Part shown: positions 41,586-50,004 of the stretch, one piece after another
How the letters are laid out: each line of letters begins with the position of its first letter
How positions within the stretch are numbered: the stretch's first letter is position 1
Assembly (NCBI RefSeq): GCF_965232925.1
Contig: NZ_CBDDRA010000027.1
Coordinates: 1 to 64,000 of the forward strand
DNA: 64,000 nt
Direction: 5' to 3'
From: Tumidithrix helvetica
GTDB taxonomy: Bacteria; Cyanobacteriota; Cyanobacteriia; Pseudanabaenales; Pseudanabaenaceae
Made by a program: the position numbers and the translations under genes
The notes under the pieces: model-generated
The model's database searches: none
What the model was told of the DNA's origin: nothing
Seen by the model: only the letters and a program-made list of their open reading frames with translations

Positions 41586-41798
41586 TTAGGATTGAGCATT
41601 TTCTGGTTCTAATAAGCTCATCAATTTCTGAGCAGCATCACCATAATCATAGGGCGACCAAAGACGATAAGCGGCAATGTTATCTAATGGCTTCAGCCCT
41701 TCTTCTTTTGCTAATTCAGCCATTAAAAACTGTACCATTTGAAACTTTTCAGCACGCGATAACTGCCCAACCTGAGCCAATAGTTCAAGATTTGACAT
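41586..41798 (-). CDS. Small antitoxin-like protein (partner of retropepsin-like gene)
   Basis: 70 residues: SNLELLAQVGQLSRAEKFQM, a helical middle (VQFLMAELAKEEG), and a conserved-looking YRLWSPYDYGDAAQKLMSLL end. From memory, small proteins of this pattern are common in cyanobacteria and often precede a retropepsin-like gene, as the broken one here does. No biochemical role is established; an adaptor or antitoxin role is inference. Its partner is decayed, so this copy may be an orphan. Confidence 0.65.
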   Translation of the reverse strand: MSNLELLAQVGQLSRAEKFQMVQFLMAELAKEEGLKPLDNIAAYRLWSPYDYGDAAQKLMSLLEPENAQS

Positions 41799-42045
41799 AA
41801 AACACCATTTCTTGCGTTTCCTTATTTTACTAATACTTCAAGGCTCTCGTTCAATTCTAAGTTTAACGACTTAATACCAATTTGTGCCCCGACACATATC
41901 TTAAATCAACATTACCCATCAACAAATTAGTTGTGAATTTTCATGAAAACCAATAACTATGCTATTTGCATCAAGGGCTACATATTGCACAATCGCGATG
42001 AGGCTATAAAATGAAGTGCGAGTTACCCCAATATAACGAGATTTT

Positions 42046-45000
42046 ATGCCCCGCCGTAACGACATACACAAGATTTTGCTGATTGGGGCTGGTCCGATTG
42101 TGATTGGACAAGCCTGTGAGTTTGATTATTCTGGCACTCAAGCCTGTAAAGTTTTGCGTGACGAGGGTTACTACGTGATTTTGGTTAACTCCAACCCCGC
42201 CACAATCATGACTGACCCCGCCACCGCCGATCGCACCTATATTGAGCCAATCACCCCCGAAATTGTGGCTCAGATCATTGAAAAAGAGCGCCCTGACGCA
42301 ATTTTGCCGACAATGGGCGGACAAACTGCCCTCAACACCGCCGTCGCCCTCGCCAAAATGGGAGTCCTAGAAAAATATGGCGTCGAGTTGATTGGTGCTA
42401 AGTTACCCGCGATCGAAATGGCAGAAGATCGCAAATTATTTAAAGAGGCAATGGCACGGATCGGCGTCGCGGTTTGCCCTTCTGGACTGGCGAACACCAT
42501 GGCAGAAGCCAGAGACATTGCCCATCAGATTGGTAGCTACCCCTTAATCATTCGTCCTGCCTTTACGATGGGTGGTACAGGTGGGGGCATTGCCTACAAC
42601 CAAGAAGAATTTGAGTTCATTGCCGACTCGGGTTTAGAGGCTAGTCCCAATTCGCAAATTTTAATCGAGCAATCATTGATTGGCTGGAAAGAGTACGAGC
42701 TAGAGGTAATGCGCGATCTTGCCGATAATGTCGTAATTATTTGCAGCATTGAAAACATCGATCCCATGGGCATTCACACGGGTGACTCGATTACGGTTGC
42801 ACCCGCCCAAACCCTGACAGATAAAGAATATCAACGCTTGCGGGACTATTCGATCAAGATCATTCGCGAAATTGGCGTAGAGACGGGCGGCTCGAATATT
42901 CAATTTGCGATTAATCCCGAAAATGGTGACGTGGTCGTAATTGAGATGAATCCCCGCGTTTCCCGCAGTTCGGCACTAGCCTCTAAAGCTACGGGATTTC
43001 CGATCGCGAAATTTGCCGCCAAATTAGCCGTGGGCTATACGCTCGATGAAATTCCCAATGACATCACCAAAAAGACCCCAGCCAGTTTTGAGCCGACCAT
43101 TGACTATGTGGTCACCAAAATTCCTCGGTTTGCCTTTGAGAAATTCCCCGGCTCTGAGCCTACCCTGACCACCCAAATGAAGTCGGTGGGCGAAGCGATG
43201 TCGATCGGTCGTACCTTTCAAGAGTCATTTCAAAAAGCCCTGCGATCGCTGGAAGTCGGACGGTTTGGCTTTGGTGCCGATCGCGACGAAGAAATGCCGA
43301 CCCTAGAACATATCAAATCAAGCCTACGCACACCTAACCCCGATCGAATTTTTTCAGTACGCCACGGCTTTTTGTCTGGCTTGTCAGTGAAGGCGATCGC
43401 CGATCTCACCCATATCGATCCTTGGTTTTTGCAAAAAATGCGCGAAATCGTCGATGTGGAACTGGCGGTCAAGGGGCGCAAGCTCAGCGCAATTCAGCAG
43501 ACAGAAATGCGCGAAATTAAGCAACTGGGCTTTAGCGATCGTCAACTTGCCTACCTCACAGACTCGACTGAGGATGAAGTGCGAACCTATCGCAAGTCCT
43601 TAGGCATTATTCCCGTTTACAAGACTGTGGATACCTGTGCGGCTGAGTTTGAAGCCCTCACACCCTATCACTACTCCACCTACGATCGAGAGTCCGAAAT
43701 CTTGCCTTCGACGCGCCGCAAGGTGATGATTCTCGGTGGTGGCCCCAACCGCATCGGTCAAGGCATCGAATTTGACTACTGTTGTTGTCACACCAGCTAT
43801 GCATTAAGGGCGCAGGGCTTTGAGACGATCATGGTCAACTCCAACCCTGAGACGGTTTCCACCGATTACGATACCAGCGATCGCCTTTACTTTGAGCCGC
43901 TCACCCGCGAGGATGTACTGAACATCATCGAAGCCGAAAATCCTGAAGGTGTAATCATTCAATTTGGCGGACAAACGCCGCTGAAGTTGGCAGTGCCCAT
44001 ACAGAAATACCTCAACAGCGATGCATCTACCGTGCAGACCAAAATTTGGGGAACTTCGCCAGATTCCATTGACGCTGCCGAAGATCGGGAGAGATTTGAG
44101 GCAATTTGTCAGGAATTGGGGATTTTACAGCCTAATAATGGCTTGGCGCGTTCCTACGAAGAGGCGCTCGTGGTTGCTAAAAGAGTTGGATATCCTGTGG
44201 TCGTGCGTCCTAGCTATGTTCTCGGTGGACGTGGCATGGAAGTGGTCTACTCCGATCACGAACTGGAAAGCTACATGTCCAAAGCAATCTTGATCGAACC
44301 AGAGCATCCCATTTTGATCGATCAGTTCCTCGAAGGAGCGATCGAGGTGGATGTCGATGCGATCGCGGATGCTTCAGGTAATGTCGTCATCGGCGGCATT
44401 ATGGAACATATCGAAGAAGCAGGCATTCACTCGGGTGACTCCGCCTGCTCGATTCCCACTTTCTCTCTGTCTGAGCAGGTTCTGACCACCATTCGCGAAT
44501 GGACGGTCAAGCTGGCAAAACGACTGAAGGTAATTGGCTTGATGAATATCCAGTACGCCGTGCAGGTGAATATCAACAATTCCAAACAGGAAAAAGTATT
44601 CATTTTAGAGGCAAATCCTCGCGCTTCGCGGACAGTTCCCTATGTCAGTAAGGCAACGAGCGTACCTCTGGTCAGCTATGCCTCCCAAATCATGGCTGGT
44701 GCAACGCTTGCAGAATTGGGATTTACGAAGGAAGTAATTCCCAAACATATTTCAATTAAGGAAGCGGTTTTACCATTTGCAAAATTTGCGGGTACTGACA
44801 CGATTTTAGGCCCTGAGATGCGTTCCACGGGTGAAGTCATGGGCATCGACTTGGAATTTGGACGTGCCTTTGCCAAAGCTCAAATCGCCGCAGGTGAGAA
44901 GCTACCGCTGACAGGAACGGTGTTTATCTCAGTTAACGATCGCGATAAAACAGGCATCACTTCCGTTGCCGAAGGCTTTATCGAGCTTGGCTTTAAGGTA

Positions 45001-45306
45001 ATCGCCACCGAGGGAACCTATAAAATTCTGCGTCGCAGTGACATCGAGTGCAAACTAATTCTCAAAGTACACGAAGGTCGCCCTCATGTGGGAGATGCGA
45101 TTAAAAATAGCCAGATTCAGTTAATTATTAATTCCCCCAGTGGTGAGGAGGCGAAGGTGGATGGTAAGTTAATTCGTCGCAGTGCGCTTGCCTATAAAAT
45201 CCCTGTGATTACGACCCTTGCTGGGGCAAAAGCGGCGATCGCAGCGATTCGTTCCTTGCAAAATGACACGCTGACCGTGAGGGCTTTACAGGACTATAGT
45301 AACTAG
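42046..45306 (+). CDS. carB: Carbamoyl-phosphate synthase large subunit
   Basis: 1086 residues, full length. CarB makes carbamoyl phosphate from bicarbonate, ammonia (from CarA-bound glutamine) and two ATP, feeding arginine and pyrimidine synthesis. Two homologous halves are visible: KILLIGAGPIVIGQACEFDY and VMILGGGPNRIGQGIEFDYC each open a pre-ATP-grasp fold. Each half has its ATP-grasp domain (RPAFTMGGTGGG; RPSYVLGGRGMEVV). The allosteric MGS-like domain closes the protein (VFISVNDRDKTGI onward). carA is not adjacent. A foldback-free intergenic stretch precedes it and the GGGGCAATTCATG palindrome lies 90 bp after it. Confidence 0.98.
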   Translation: MPRRNDIHKILLIGAGPIVIGQACEFDYSGTQACKVLRDEGYYVILVNSNPATIMTDPATADRTYIEPITPEIVAQIIEKERPDAILPTMGGQTALNTAVALAKMGVLEKYGVELIGAKLPAIEMAEDRKLFKEAMARIGVAVCPSGLANTMAEARDIAHQIGSYPLIIRPAFTMGGTGGGIAYNQEEFEFIADSGLEASPNSQILIEQSLIGWKEYELEVMRDLADNVVIICSIENIDPMGIHTGDSITVAPAQTLTDKEYQRLRDYSIKIIREIGVETGGSNIQFAINPENGDVVVIEMNPRVSRSSALASKATGFPIAKFAAKLAVGYTLDEIPNDITKKTPASFEPTIDYVVTKIPRFAFEKFPGSEPTLTTQMKSVGEAMSIGRTFQESFQKALRSLEVGRFGFGADRDEEMPTLEHIKSSLRTPNPDRIFSVRHGFLSGLSVKAIADLTHIDPWFLQKMREIVDVELAVKGRKLSAIQQTEMREIKQLGFSDRQLAYLTDSTEDEVRTYRKSLGIIPVYKTVDTCAAEFEALTPYHYSTYDRESEILPSTRRKVMILGGGPNRIGQGIEFDYCCCHTSYALRAQGFETIMVNSNPETVSTDYDTSDRLYFEPLTREDVLNIIEAENPEGVIIQFGGQTPLKLAVPIQKYLNSDASTVQTKIWGTSPDSIDAAEDRERFEAICQELGILQPNNGLARSYEEALVVAKRVGYPVVVRPSYVLGGRGMEVVYSDHELESYMSKAILIEPEHPILIDQFLEGAIEVDVDAIADASGNVVIGGIMEHIEEAGIHSGDSACSIPTFSLSEQVLTTIREWTVKLAKRLKVIGLMNIQYAVQVNINNSKQEKVFILEANPRASRTVPYVSKATSVPLVSYASQIMAGATLAELGFTKEVIPKHISIKEAVLPFAKFAGTDTILGPEMRSTGEVMGIDLEFGRAFAKAQIAAGEKLPLTGTVFISVNDRDKTGITSVAEGFIELGFKVIATEGTYKILRRSDIECKLILKVHEGRPHVGDAIKNSQIQLIINSPSGEEAKVDGKLIRRSALAYKIPVITTLAGAKAAIAAIRSLQNDTLTVRALQDYSN

Positions 45307-45395
45307 TCGCTCCCCTCTTTTTAGCTCTCTCTCAAAGCTCCTGTAAGTATAGCGATCGCAAACGATCTATGAGAGATGCTTTCCTCTGCATGGAG

Positions 45396-45427
45396 ACGTA
45401 GGGGCAATTCATGAATTGCCCCTACGT
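45396..45427. repeat. Perfect palindrome of the GGGGCAATTCATG family, copy 3
   Basis: 32-bp perfect palindrome, outer arm ACGTA. It lies between the convergent carB and tautomerase-like genes and could end transcripts from both sides. Its left flank (GAGAGATGCTTTCCTCTGCAT) resembles that of copy 4 at 46297, so the repeated unit extends beyond the palindrome. Confidence 0.85.
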
Positions 45428-45438
45428 ACTTGGTACTT

Positions 45439-45828
45439 CTATACTTCTACCTTGTAGTTCAAGGTATGCTCGTCACCTGGGAGTCCGCGAAATCCCCAGT
45501 TGTGTTTGGGTGTTTCAAAAATGGTAATCTCTAGGTCTTGGGGTAAAATCCCCAACTCTTGCTGACAATGGATAAATAGGAGCCGCATCAGTTGTTTTTT
45601 TGCTTCTACACTGCGCCCCTCAAACATGCTGAATTCGAGAATTGTGTAGCGATCGCTGCGTCCCTGTGGATAGAAAAAATCCTCCGCAGCAAGGGTAAAA
45701 AATCGATGGGCGCGTTTGTCGGCTGGATAGTGTAAAGCCTCCACGACACAGGCATGAATTAGATCGGAAAGCTGTTTTTTGATGGGGTCTAGATGCGATC
45801 GCAATCCAAAAATTTTTACTTGTGCCAT
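45439..45828 (-). CDS. Tautomerase-superfamily-like protein
   Basis: 129 residues. The stretches FFYPQGRSDRYTILEFSMF and GRSVEAKKQLMRLLF, with EITIFETPKHNWGFRG near the end, match the cyanobacterial/proteobacterial tautomerase family (4-oxalocrotonate tautomerase/MIF fold). The catalytic Pro directly after the initiator Met is replaced by Ala (MAQVKIFG), so the classic tautomerase reaction is not expected unless another start exists. Convergent with carB. It lies 21 bp downstream of the Nif11-like gene, likely on one transcript. Confidence 0.75.
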   Translation of the reverse strand: MAQVKIFGLRSHLDPIKKQLSDLIHACVVEALHYPADKRAHRFFTLAAEDFFYPQGRSDRYTILEFSMFEGRSVEAKKQLMRLLFIHCQQELGILPQDLEITIFETPKHNWGFRGLPGDEHTLNYKVEV

Positions 45829-45849
45829 AGCTCATGGGATGAAATGCAA

Positions 45850-46059
45850 TTAAAGTCCAGGAATTTCAGATAATTCGCCTTCTAATTCTTCCACACTAAA
45901 ATTTGTCATTTCTTTCCATTCTTCGACGGTAAAGTCATAACCTGCTTGCTGTGCCATTGCAACAAAGCGCTCTAGATCTGGAGCTGCATTCAGCTTTTCT
46001 TTAAGCTCAGGATCGGCTTGAACCGCTCGATATAATTTTGCCACCTGCTCTTTAGCCAT
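45850..46059 (-). CDS. Nif11-like leader-type peptide
   Basis: 69 residues from the ATG at 46059, which has GGAG eight bases upstream; a GTG three codons earlier is less likely. The Nif11 pattern is clear: MAKEQVAKLYRAV, DPELKEKLNAA, FVAMAQQAGYDFTVEEWKEM, and an acidic end ELEGELSEIPGL. Nif11-like sequences serve as leaders of ribosomal peptide natural products, but this one stops after the leader-like part with no Cys/Ser/Thr-rich core, and no modifying enzyme is nearby. It may be a stand-alone regulatory Nif11 protein. Confidence 0.75.
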   Translation of the reverse strand: MAKEQVAKLYRAVQADPELKEKLNAAPDLERFVAMAQQAGYDFTVEEWKEMTNFSVEELEGELSEIPGL

Positions 46060-46296
46060 CGTTTTCACTCCACTTTAAGCAAATTTTTATAAATAGGATT
46101 ATGGCACTAGGCTAACAAGTTAAATCGTATTTGCGTCTAAGCTTAAGAAAATCTCAAGGGGAGACCTAAGAATCTGAAATCCGCCTATCCCCAAAATTAG
46201 CGCTAAAGCTAGCTGACTGACTCAAAATTGTAAGCGAATTTGCTTAGATATAGCCATCTTAAACTCTTTGTGAGAGCTTCTTTTCTATGCATGCAA

Positions 46297-46330
46297 CAGG
46301 TAGGGGCAATTCATGAATTGCCCCTACCTG
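46297..46330. repeat. Perfect palindrome of the GGGGCAATTCATG family, copy 4
   Basis: 34-bp perfect palindrome with outer arm CAGGTA. Same core as the other three copies, different but fully paired outer bases. It sits in a divergent intergenic region rather than at a gene end, so not all copies are terminators. Confidence 0.85.
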
Positions 46331-46449
46331 TTCTGGAACCACTAGGCTAAATCTTGTTGTCGTTCGGCGATCGCGTCCTGAAAAGCCTTGAATTTAGGCT
46401 GTTAGGTGTCTTTGGGCGCGAAAACAGCTTAATATTTTAGGATGAGGTT

Positions 46450-46548
46450 ATACCATTTTCAAAAAGATGCAACGCATCTTTTTGAAAAGACCGCGCTCTG
46501 CGCGGAACCCAAAAATCGAACTGTCGCAAATTTAAGAGAAATTGGTAT
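46450..46548. repeat. ~100-bp foldback repeat, copy 2
   Basis: Ends ATACCATTTTC and GAAATTGGTAT as in copy 1. First hairpin stem TCAAAAAGATGC pairs perfectly around AAC; second is CCGCGC-TCT-GCGCGG. It ends 20 bp before the GTG of the pseudokinase gene. Confidence 0.85.
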
Positions 46549-46567
46549 TAGGTGAGAGGTTGAGACT

Positions 46568-48994
46568 GTGGCTGACAAATCGCCAAATATTCTACAAAAG
46601 CTCGGTCAAAGAATTGGGAATGTCTTTAAATCGATTCTCAGCACAATTGATGGCTTGATTGGGTCGGGGTTTAACGACTTTTTATTGAAAGTTGTTCCTA
46701 AACCTCTTCACTTCCTAATTCCGTTCTTAAAGGACGATTTGGGGATTGCGCCACCTTCGGTGACATCGGTTAAAGGGATTGGGTTGCCAGAGCAAAAAGA
46801 AGCAAAAGCCCTGATCGAGCAAATTGCCATAGAGCCCCGTACAGCCTCTCTTTGGCAAGTCAAGCCACTATATACAAAGTATCGTTGTCTTGAAGGAAAT
46901 CCCTTTCGATGCGAAGTCCCAAGGGAAACAATTGAAGAAGATCCCAACAATCGCTACTGCGTTACCTGTCAGTTTCCAGCCATACTGCCTCCCGAAGCAA
47001 AATTAAGGGGAAGATCTGGCATCTATCAAATTGAAAATTATATTGGCTGTCGAGGACAGGGCAGGATCTATGAGGCAACCAACCTAAATGATGGGCAATC
47101 TGTCGTGCTTAAGGAATATATCATTCCCGATCGCGACTTTAGCCCCGATGAAACCAAGCTCTGCAAAGATAGTTTTGAGCAATTAGCAGGCATTAGCCTC
47201 GCAGATGGGAGAGTTCAAGATTTTCGCCTGATCGCGCCGATCGAAGCGATCGCCGATCCTAAAGAAGAGCGCTGCTATGCGATCGCCGATCATCCTGCTG
47301 CCGATGCCCCCACGTTAGCCAGCTATCTAGCTGGTTACGGAGCGATGAATAACTGGCAAGTGCGCCAATTTCTCAGTCAAACATTGCAAACTTTAGAATC
47401 TTTACATGGTCAGAAATACACCCTGCGATCGGGCATTGTGCAACAAGGTTTACCCCACGGAAACCTCAGCTTTTACAGTTTGTTAATCAAACCTAATTTA
47501 CAGGGCTTCTATATTTATCTGACCGATTTGGCGTTATGGGAACATCGGTTTAATTCGCCCCTCGCTCAACCCACGATCTACTCTATAAATCGCGATCTCG
47601 AAGATTTAGGTTACATCGCTTTTTATTTATTTAGGGGGGGGATTGTCGATCTTGACAACCGCATCTATCTCGATCCCAACGTAGAAGAACACTGGATTCC
47701 CACGGTTCAGCCTGCGCTCAAGACCTTTATCTTAAATCTGATAGGAATTGGGCCCATCAAGTATGAAAGTGCAGAAATCGCACGGCGAGCCCTCTTAAAA
47801 CTACCTGTAGAACGTGCGATCGATTTGCCTCCACTTGAGGATGTAGAACCAGAGGTTAAGCCCAAAAAGAAACGTCGTTGGCTGCGCGCGGCGATCGTTG
47901 CAGGATTAGTCTTACTCTTGTTATTACTACTGGGATGGTGGCTGAGCAACCTGCTTAAACCACGTCCTAGTTTGAGTAATGAAGCCCTGCCCTGTTGCAT
48001 CGAGCAGGTTTCAGGTATTCCTACGGGTAAATTTACTTACACAGCCGAAAAAAATGCCACTTGGAGTTATGTCTTACTGCAAGATAACCTGATTGCAAAG
48101 GGGACAACTTTAGAAACAGAGTTGCAAAAACGTCAACCCAAGATGCAATTGAGCTTTCAACCCGTTTTGAGTGCTGTGGAGGGTATTAAGAAGGTAAAAG
48201 ACCAAGAGTCAGAATTTCTGATTACTAGCTTGATTGGAGACTTAGGTACAGACCTTGTTTACAAAGAATTTGCCTACGATGGCTTGGCGGTTTTTGTGGC
48301 TTTTAGCTATGCCGATCGCGCCAAGAGTTTGCCTACTGCCTTAAAAGGCCAGATTACCTTTGCTCAGCTCAAACAAATTTATACGGGACAAATTCTCAAC
48401 TGGAAGCAATTGGGCGGGCCAGACCTGCCGATTAAGCTTTACATTCCGACCGATGAAGAATCTGTTCGAGTTTTTGAACAGCGAGTTTTGAAGGATGACG
48501 AAGCGATCTCAACTTTCCGCCAAACGATCAAGCAAAATGTGCCCAACCGCAGTTTGCTCGACGACACAACGACAGATGGGATTACTCCTTTACAAACTTT
48601 TGACACCTTTCGACAGGTAATTCGCGATTTTGAAGACCGCAATATCGGTGGCATTGCCTTTGGTTCGATCAGCAGAGTCTTTGGGCAATGCTCGGTGTAT
48701 CCGCTAGCGCTGGTTGATGGCAATAAGGCATCTGTTGCTCCTTTAATCAAAACCAATGGTGAGCCAGTCACTCCTACGACAGATCTGTGTAATGACAAGG
48801 GCAGCTATAACCCTGACGCGATCGCTTTTATCACACAAAACTACCCACTTGCCTATCAACTTGCCGTGGTCTATCTGAGAGATAATCGCCGCGATCCTGT
48901 GGGGGAAAGATTTGCCGCGATTCTAAAAACAGATGAAGCGCAAAAACTCCTACAGAAAACTGGACTGATCCCGTTACAAATTAAGTCAAAGTAA
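46568..48994 (+). CDS. Membrane pseudokinase fused to a PstS-like periplasmic binding domain
   Basis: 808 residues, GTG start with GAGAGG upstream. Residues ~1-145 include a Cys pair region (CLEGNPFRC, YCVTC) that may bind zinc. Residues ~150-400 are a protein-kinase fold: a glycine-loop-like GCRGQGRIYEA and the VxLK lysine near 182. The catalytic HRD is HGN (LPHGNLSFYSLLI) and the DFG is DLA, so phosphotransfer is unlikely. One helix at ~439-462 (VAGLVLLLLLLLGWWLSNLL) crosses the membrane. The C-terminal ~330 residues resemble phosphate-binding PstS (YDGLAVFVAFS; LKQIYTGQILNWKQLGGPD). It could sense phosphate or another anion outside and signal inside; inference. Confidence 0.82.
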   Translation: MADKSPNILQKLGQRIGNVFKSILSTIDGLIGSGFNDFLLKVVPKPLHFLIPFLKDDLGIAPPSVTSVKGIGLPEQKEAKALIEQIAIEPRTASLWQVKPLYTKYRCLEGNPFRCEVPRETIEEDPNNRYCVTCQFPAILPPEAKLRGRSGIYQIENYIGCRGQGRIYEATNLNDGQSVVLKEYIIPDRDFSPDETKLCKDSFEQLAGISLADGRVQDFRLIAPIEAIADPKEERCYAIADHPAADAPTLASYLAGYGAMNNWQVRQFLSQTLQTLESLHGQKYTLRSGIVQQGLPHGNLSFYSLLIKPNLQGFYIYLTDLALWEHRFNSPLAQPTIYSINRDLEDLGYIAFYLFRGGIVDLDNRIYLDPNVEEHWIPTVQPALKTFILNLIGIGPIKYESAEIARRALLKLPVERAIDLPPLEDVEPEVKPKKKRRWLRAAIVAGLVLLLLLLLGWWLSNLLKPRPSLSNEALPCCIEQVSGIPTGKFTYTAEKNATWSYVLLQDNLIAKGTTLETELQKRQPKMQLSFQPVLSAVEGIKKVKDQESEFLITSLIGDLGTDLVYKEFAYDGLAVFVAFSYADRAKSLPTALKGQITFAQLKQIYTGQILNWKQLGGPDLPIKLYIPTDEESVRVFEQRVLKDDEAISTFRQTIKQNVPNRSLLDDTTTDGITPLQTFDTFRQVIRDFEDRNIGGIAFGSISRVFGQCSVYPLALVDGNKASVAPLIKTNGEPVTPTTDLCNDKGSYNPDAIAFITQNYPLAYQLAVVYLRDNRRDPVGERFAAILKTDEAQKLLQKTGLIPLQIKSK

Positions 48995-49408
48995 GCGGTG
49001 CGATCGAACAGTTGTGCCCCATTGTCAAACCTTAATATCTTTGAATCCAAATAATCGCGATCGCACCCAAGTATTTATACATATAAGAAGATTTAATCTG
49101 TAAACGGGAAGCCTCTTTAGATAAGGGTATGAGGGCAGTTTGAAGGCAATGTCTTCATGTTTCGTAAAAAATATTTGTATATCAGCGAACTATTTAACGT
49201 ATATTTACATATGAGTATTTAGACTCACAGTTAGTTCACCCTGTATGCAGCAAAAGCAAATCTTAGATCTGAGTTATCTTAGCCGTGCAAAGCAAGAACT
49301 GTAGCTTCTAGATTGGGTTGGAACTGACAGGTCTTATAGTTTTAGACTGGCTCTAAAGCAATAAGACATCCCAAAAACAAATTAAATTTGAATCTGTATC
49401 ACCACACT
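48995..49408. other. Gene-free stretch
   Basis: 414 bp between two plus-strand genes. AT-rich in the middle, no reading frame of note, no strong hairpin that I can see. It presumably holds the promoter of the repeat-containing lipoprotein gene. Confidence 0.5.
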
Positions 49409-49801
49409 ATGAACGTTAAAGCACTTTTTCTAATCGCTGGTCTAGGTCTCTCTATCGGTTTGACTTCCTGCGCCACCACACCTGAAGTAACCCCATCCGC
49501 TCCTGCAACCGCAAAGCCTTCTGCTGCTGCAACTCCTGAAGCCAAGCCATCGGCAAAGTCTGATGCCAAGCCAGATGCTATGAAGAAAGATGGCGATGCC
49601 AAGCCTAGTGAAACCACTAAGCCTGCTGATACCAAGTCTGATGCGAAACCAGATGCAATGGGCAAGCCTGGTGATGCGAAGCCAGATGCAATGGGCAAGC
49701 CTGCCGATACCACCAAGCCAGATGCAATGGGTAAGCCTGCTGATACCACCAAGCCAGATGCAATGGGCAAGCCTGCTGATGAAACCAAGAAGCCTCAGTA
49801 G
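49409..49801 (+). CDS. Low-complexity lipoprotein with tandem 11-12-residue repeats
   Basis: 130 residues from the ATG (a TTG seven codons earlier is less likely). Lipoprotein signal MNVKALFLIAGLGLSIGLTSC with lipidated Cys near 21. The mature part is nearly all Lys, Pro, Ala, Asp and Thr and carries four DAMGKP-initiated units near the end. It is unlikely to fold into a globule and may act as a flexible spacer between membrane and wall, or bind partners by charge. Monocistronic, with a strong intrinsic terminator 56 bp after the stop. Confidence 0.75.
   Translation: MNVKALFLIAGLGLSIGLTSCATTPEVTPSAPATAKPSAAATPEAKPSAKSDAKPDAMKKDGDAKPSETTKPADTKSDAKPDAMGKPGDAKPDAMGKPADTTKPDAMGKPADTTKPDAMGKPADETKKPQ
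49652..49789 (+). repeat. Tandem 33/36-bp repeat inside the lipoprotein gene
   Basis: Four direct units starting GATGCAATGGG at 49652, 49685, 49721 and 49757 (33, 36, 36 and 33 bp). The near-identical DNA (units two and three differ by few bases) points to recent slippage or unequal exchange, and copy number may vary between strains. Confidence 0.9.
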
Positions 49802-49856
49802 TCTTTCATACTCAGCTTTCAGAATTTAAACTTCTGAATCTAGATTTCTGAATTCT

Positions 49857-49888
49857 AAAGCCTCCTTTTTTACAGGGAGGCTTTTTTC
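49857..49888 (+). terminator. Intrinsic terminator of the lipoprotein gene
   Basis: AAGCCTCC pairs with GGGAGGCTT around a T-rich loop and is followed by TTTTTT. Classic rho-independent form, 56 bp after the stop codon. Confidence 0.88.
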
Positions 49889-49902
49889 GTTGAAGTCGTG
49901 TA

Positions 49903-50000
49903 ATACCATTTTCAAAAGATAATGCGACGCATTATCTTTTGAAAGACCGCGCTCCGCGCGGTCTTCAAATCTTGAGCTGTTGCAAATCTAAAATTGGTAT
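49903..50000. repeat. ~100-bp foldback repeat, copy 3
   Basis: Same ends as copies 1 and 2 (ATACCATTTTC; AAATTGGTAT). The first stem is TCAAAAGATAATGC with its exact complement, and the second AGACCGCGC/GCGCGGTCT. Both stems differ in sequence from copies 1 and 2 but pair perfectly, implying that pairing is maintained. Ends 4 bp from the LD-carboxypeptidase stop. Confidence 0.85.
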
Positions 50001-50004
50001 AACT

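Larger units (their letters stand above)
46060..46567. other. Gene-free stretch carrying two repeat families
   Basis: About 508 bp without a gene, upstream of both the Nif11-like gene (minus) and the pseudokinase gene (plus). It holds the palindrome at 46297-46330 and the foldback repeat at 46450-46548. Promoters must lie here but I see no clear boxes. Confidence 0.6.

Noticed and set aside
45850..46059. Ribosomal peptide natural-product cluster
   Set aside because: The leader-like peptide has no core and no LanM, radical-SAM, YcaO or transporter gene is near, so I do not call a biosynthetic cluster.
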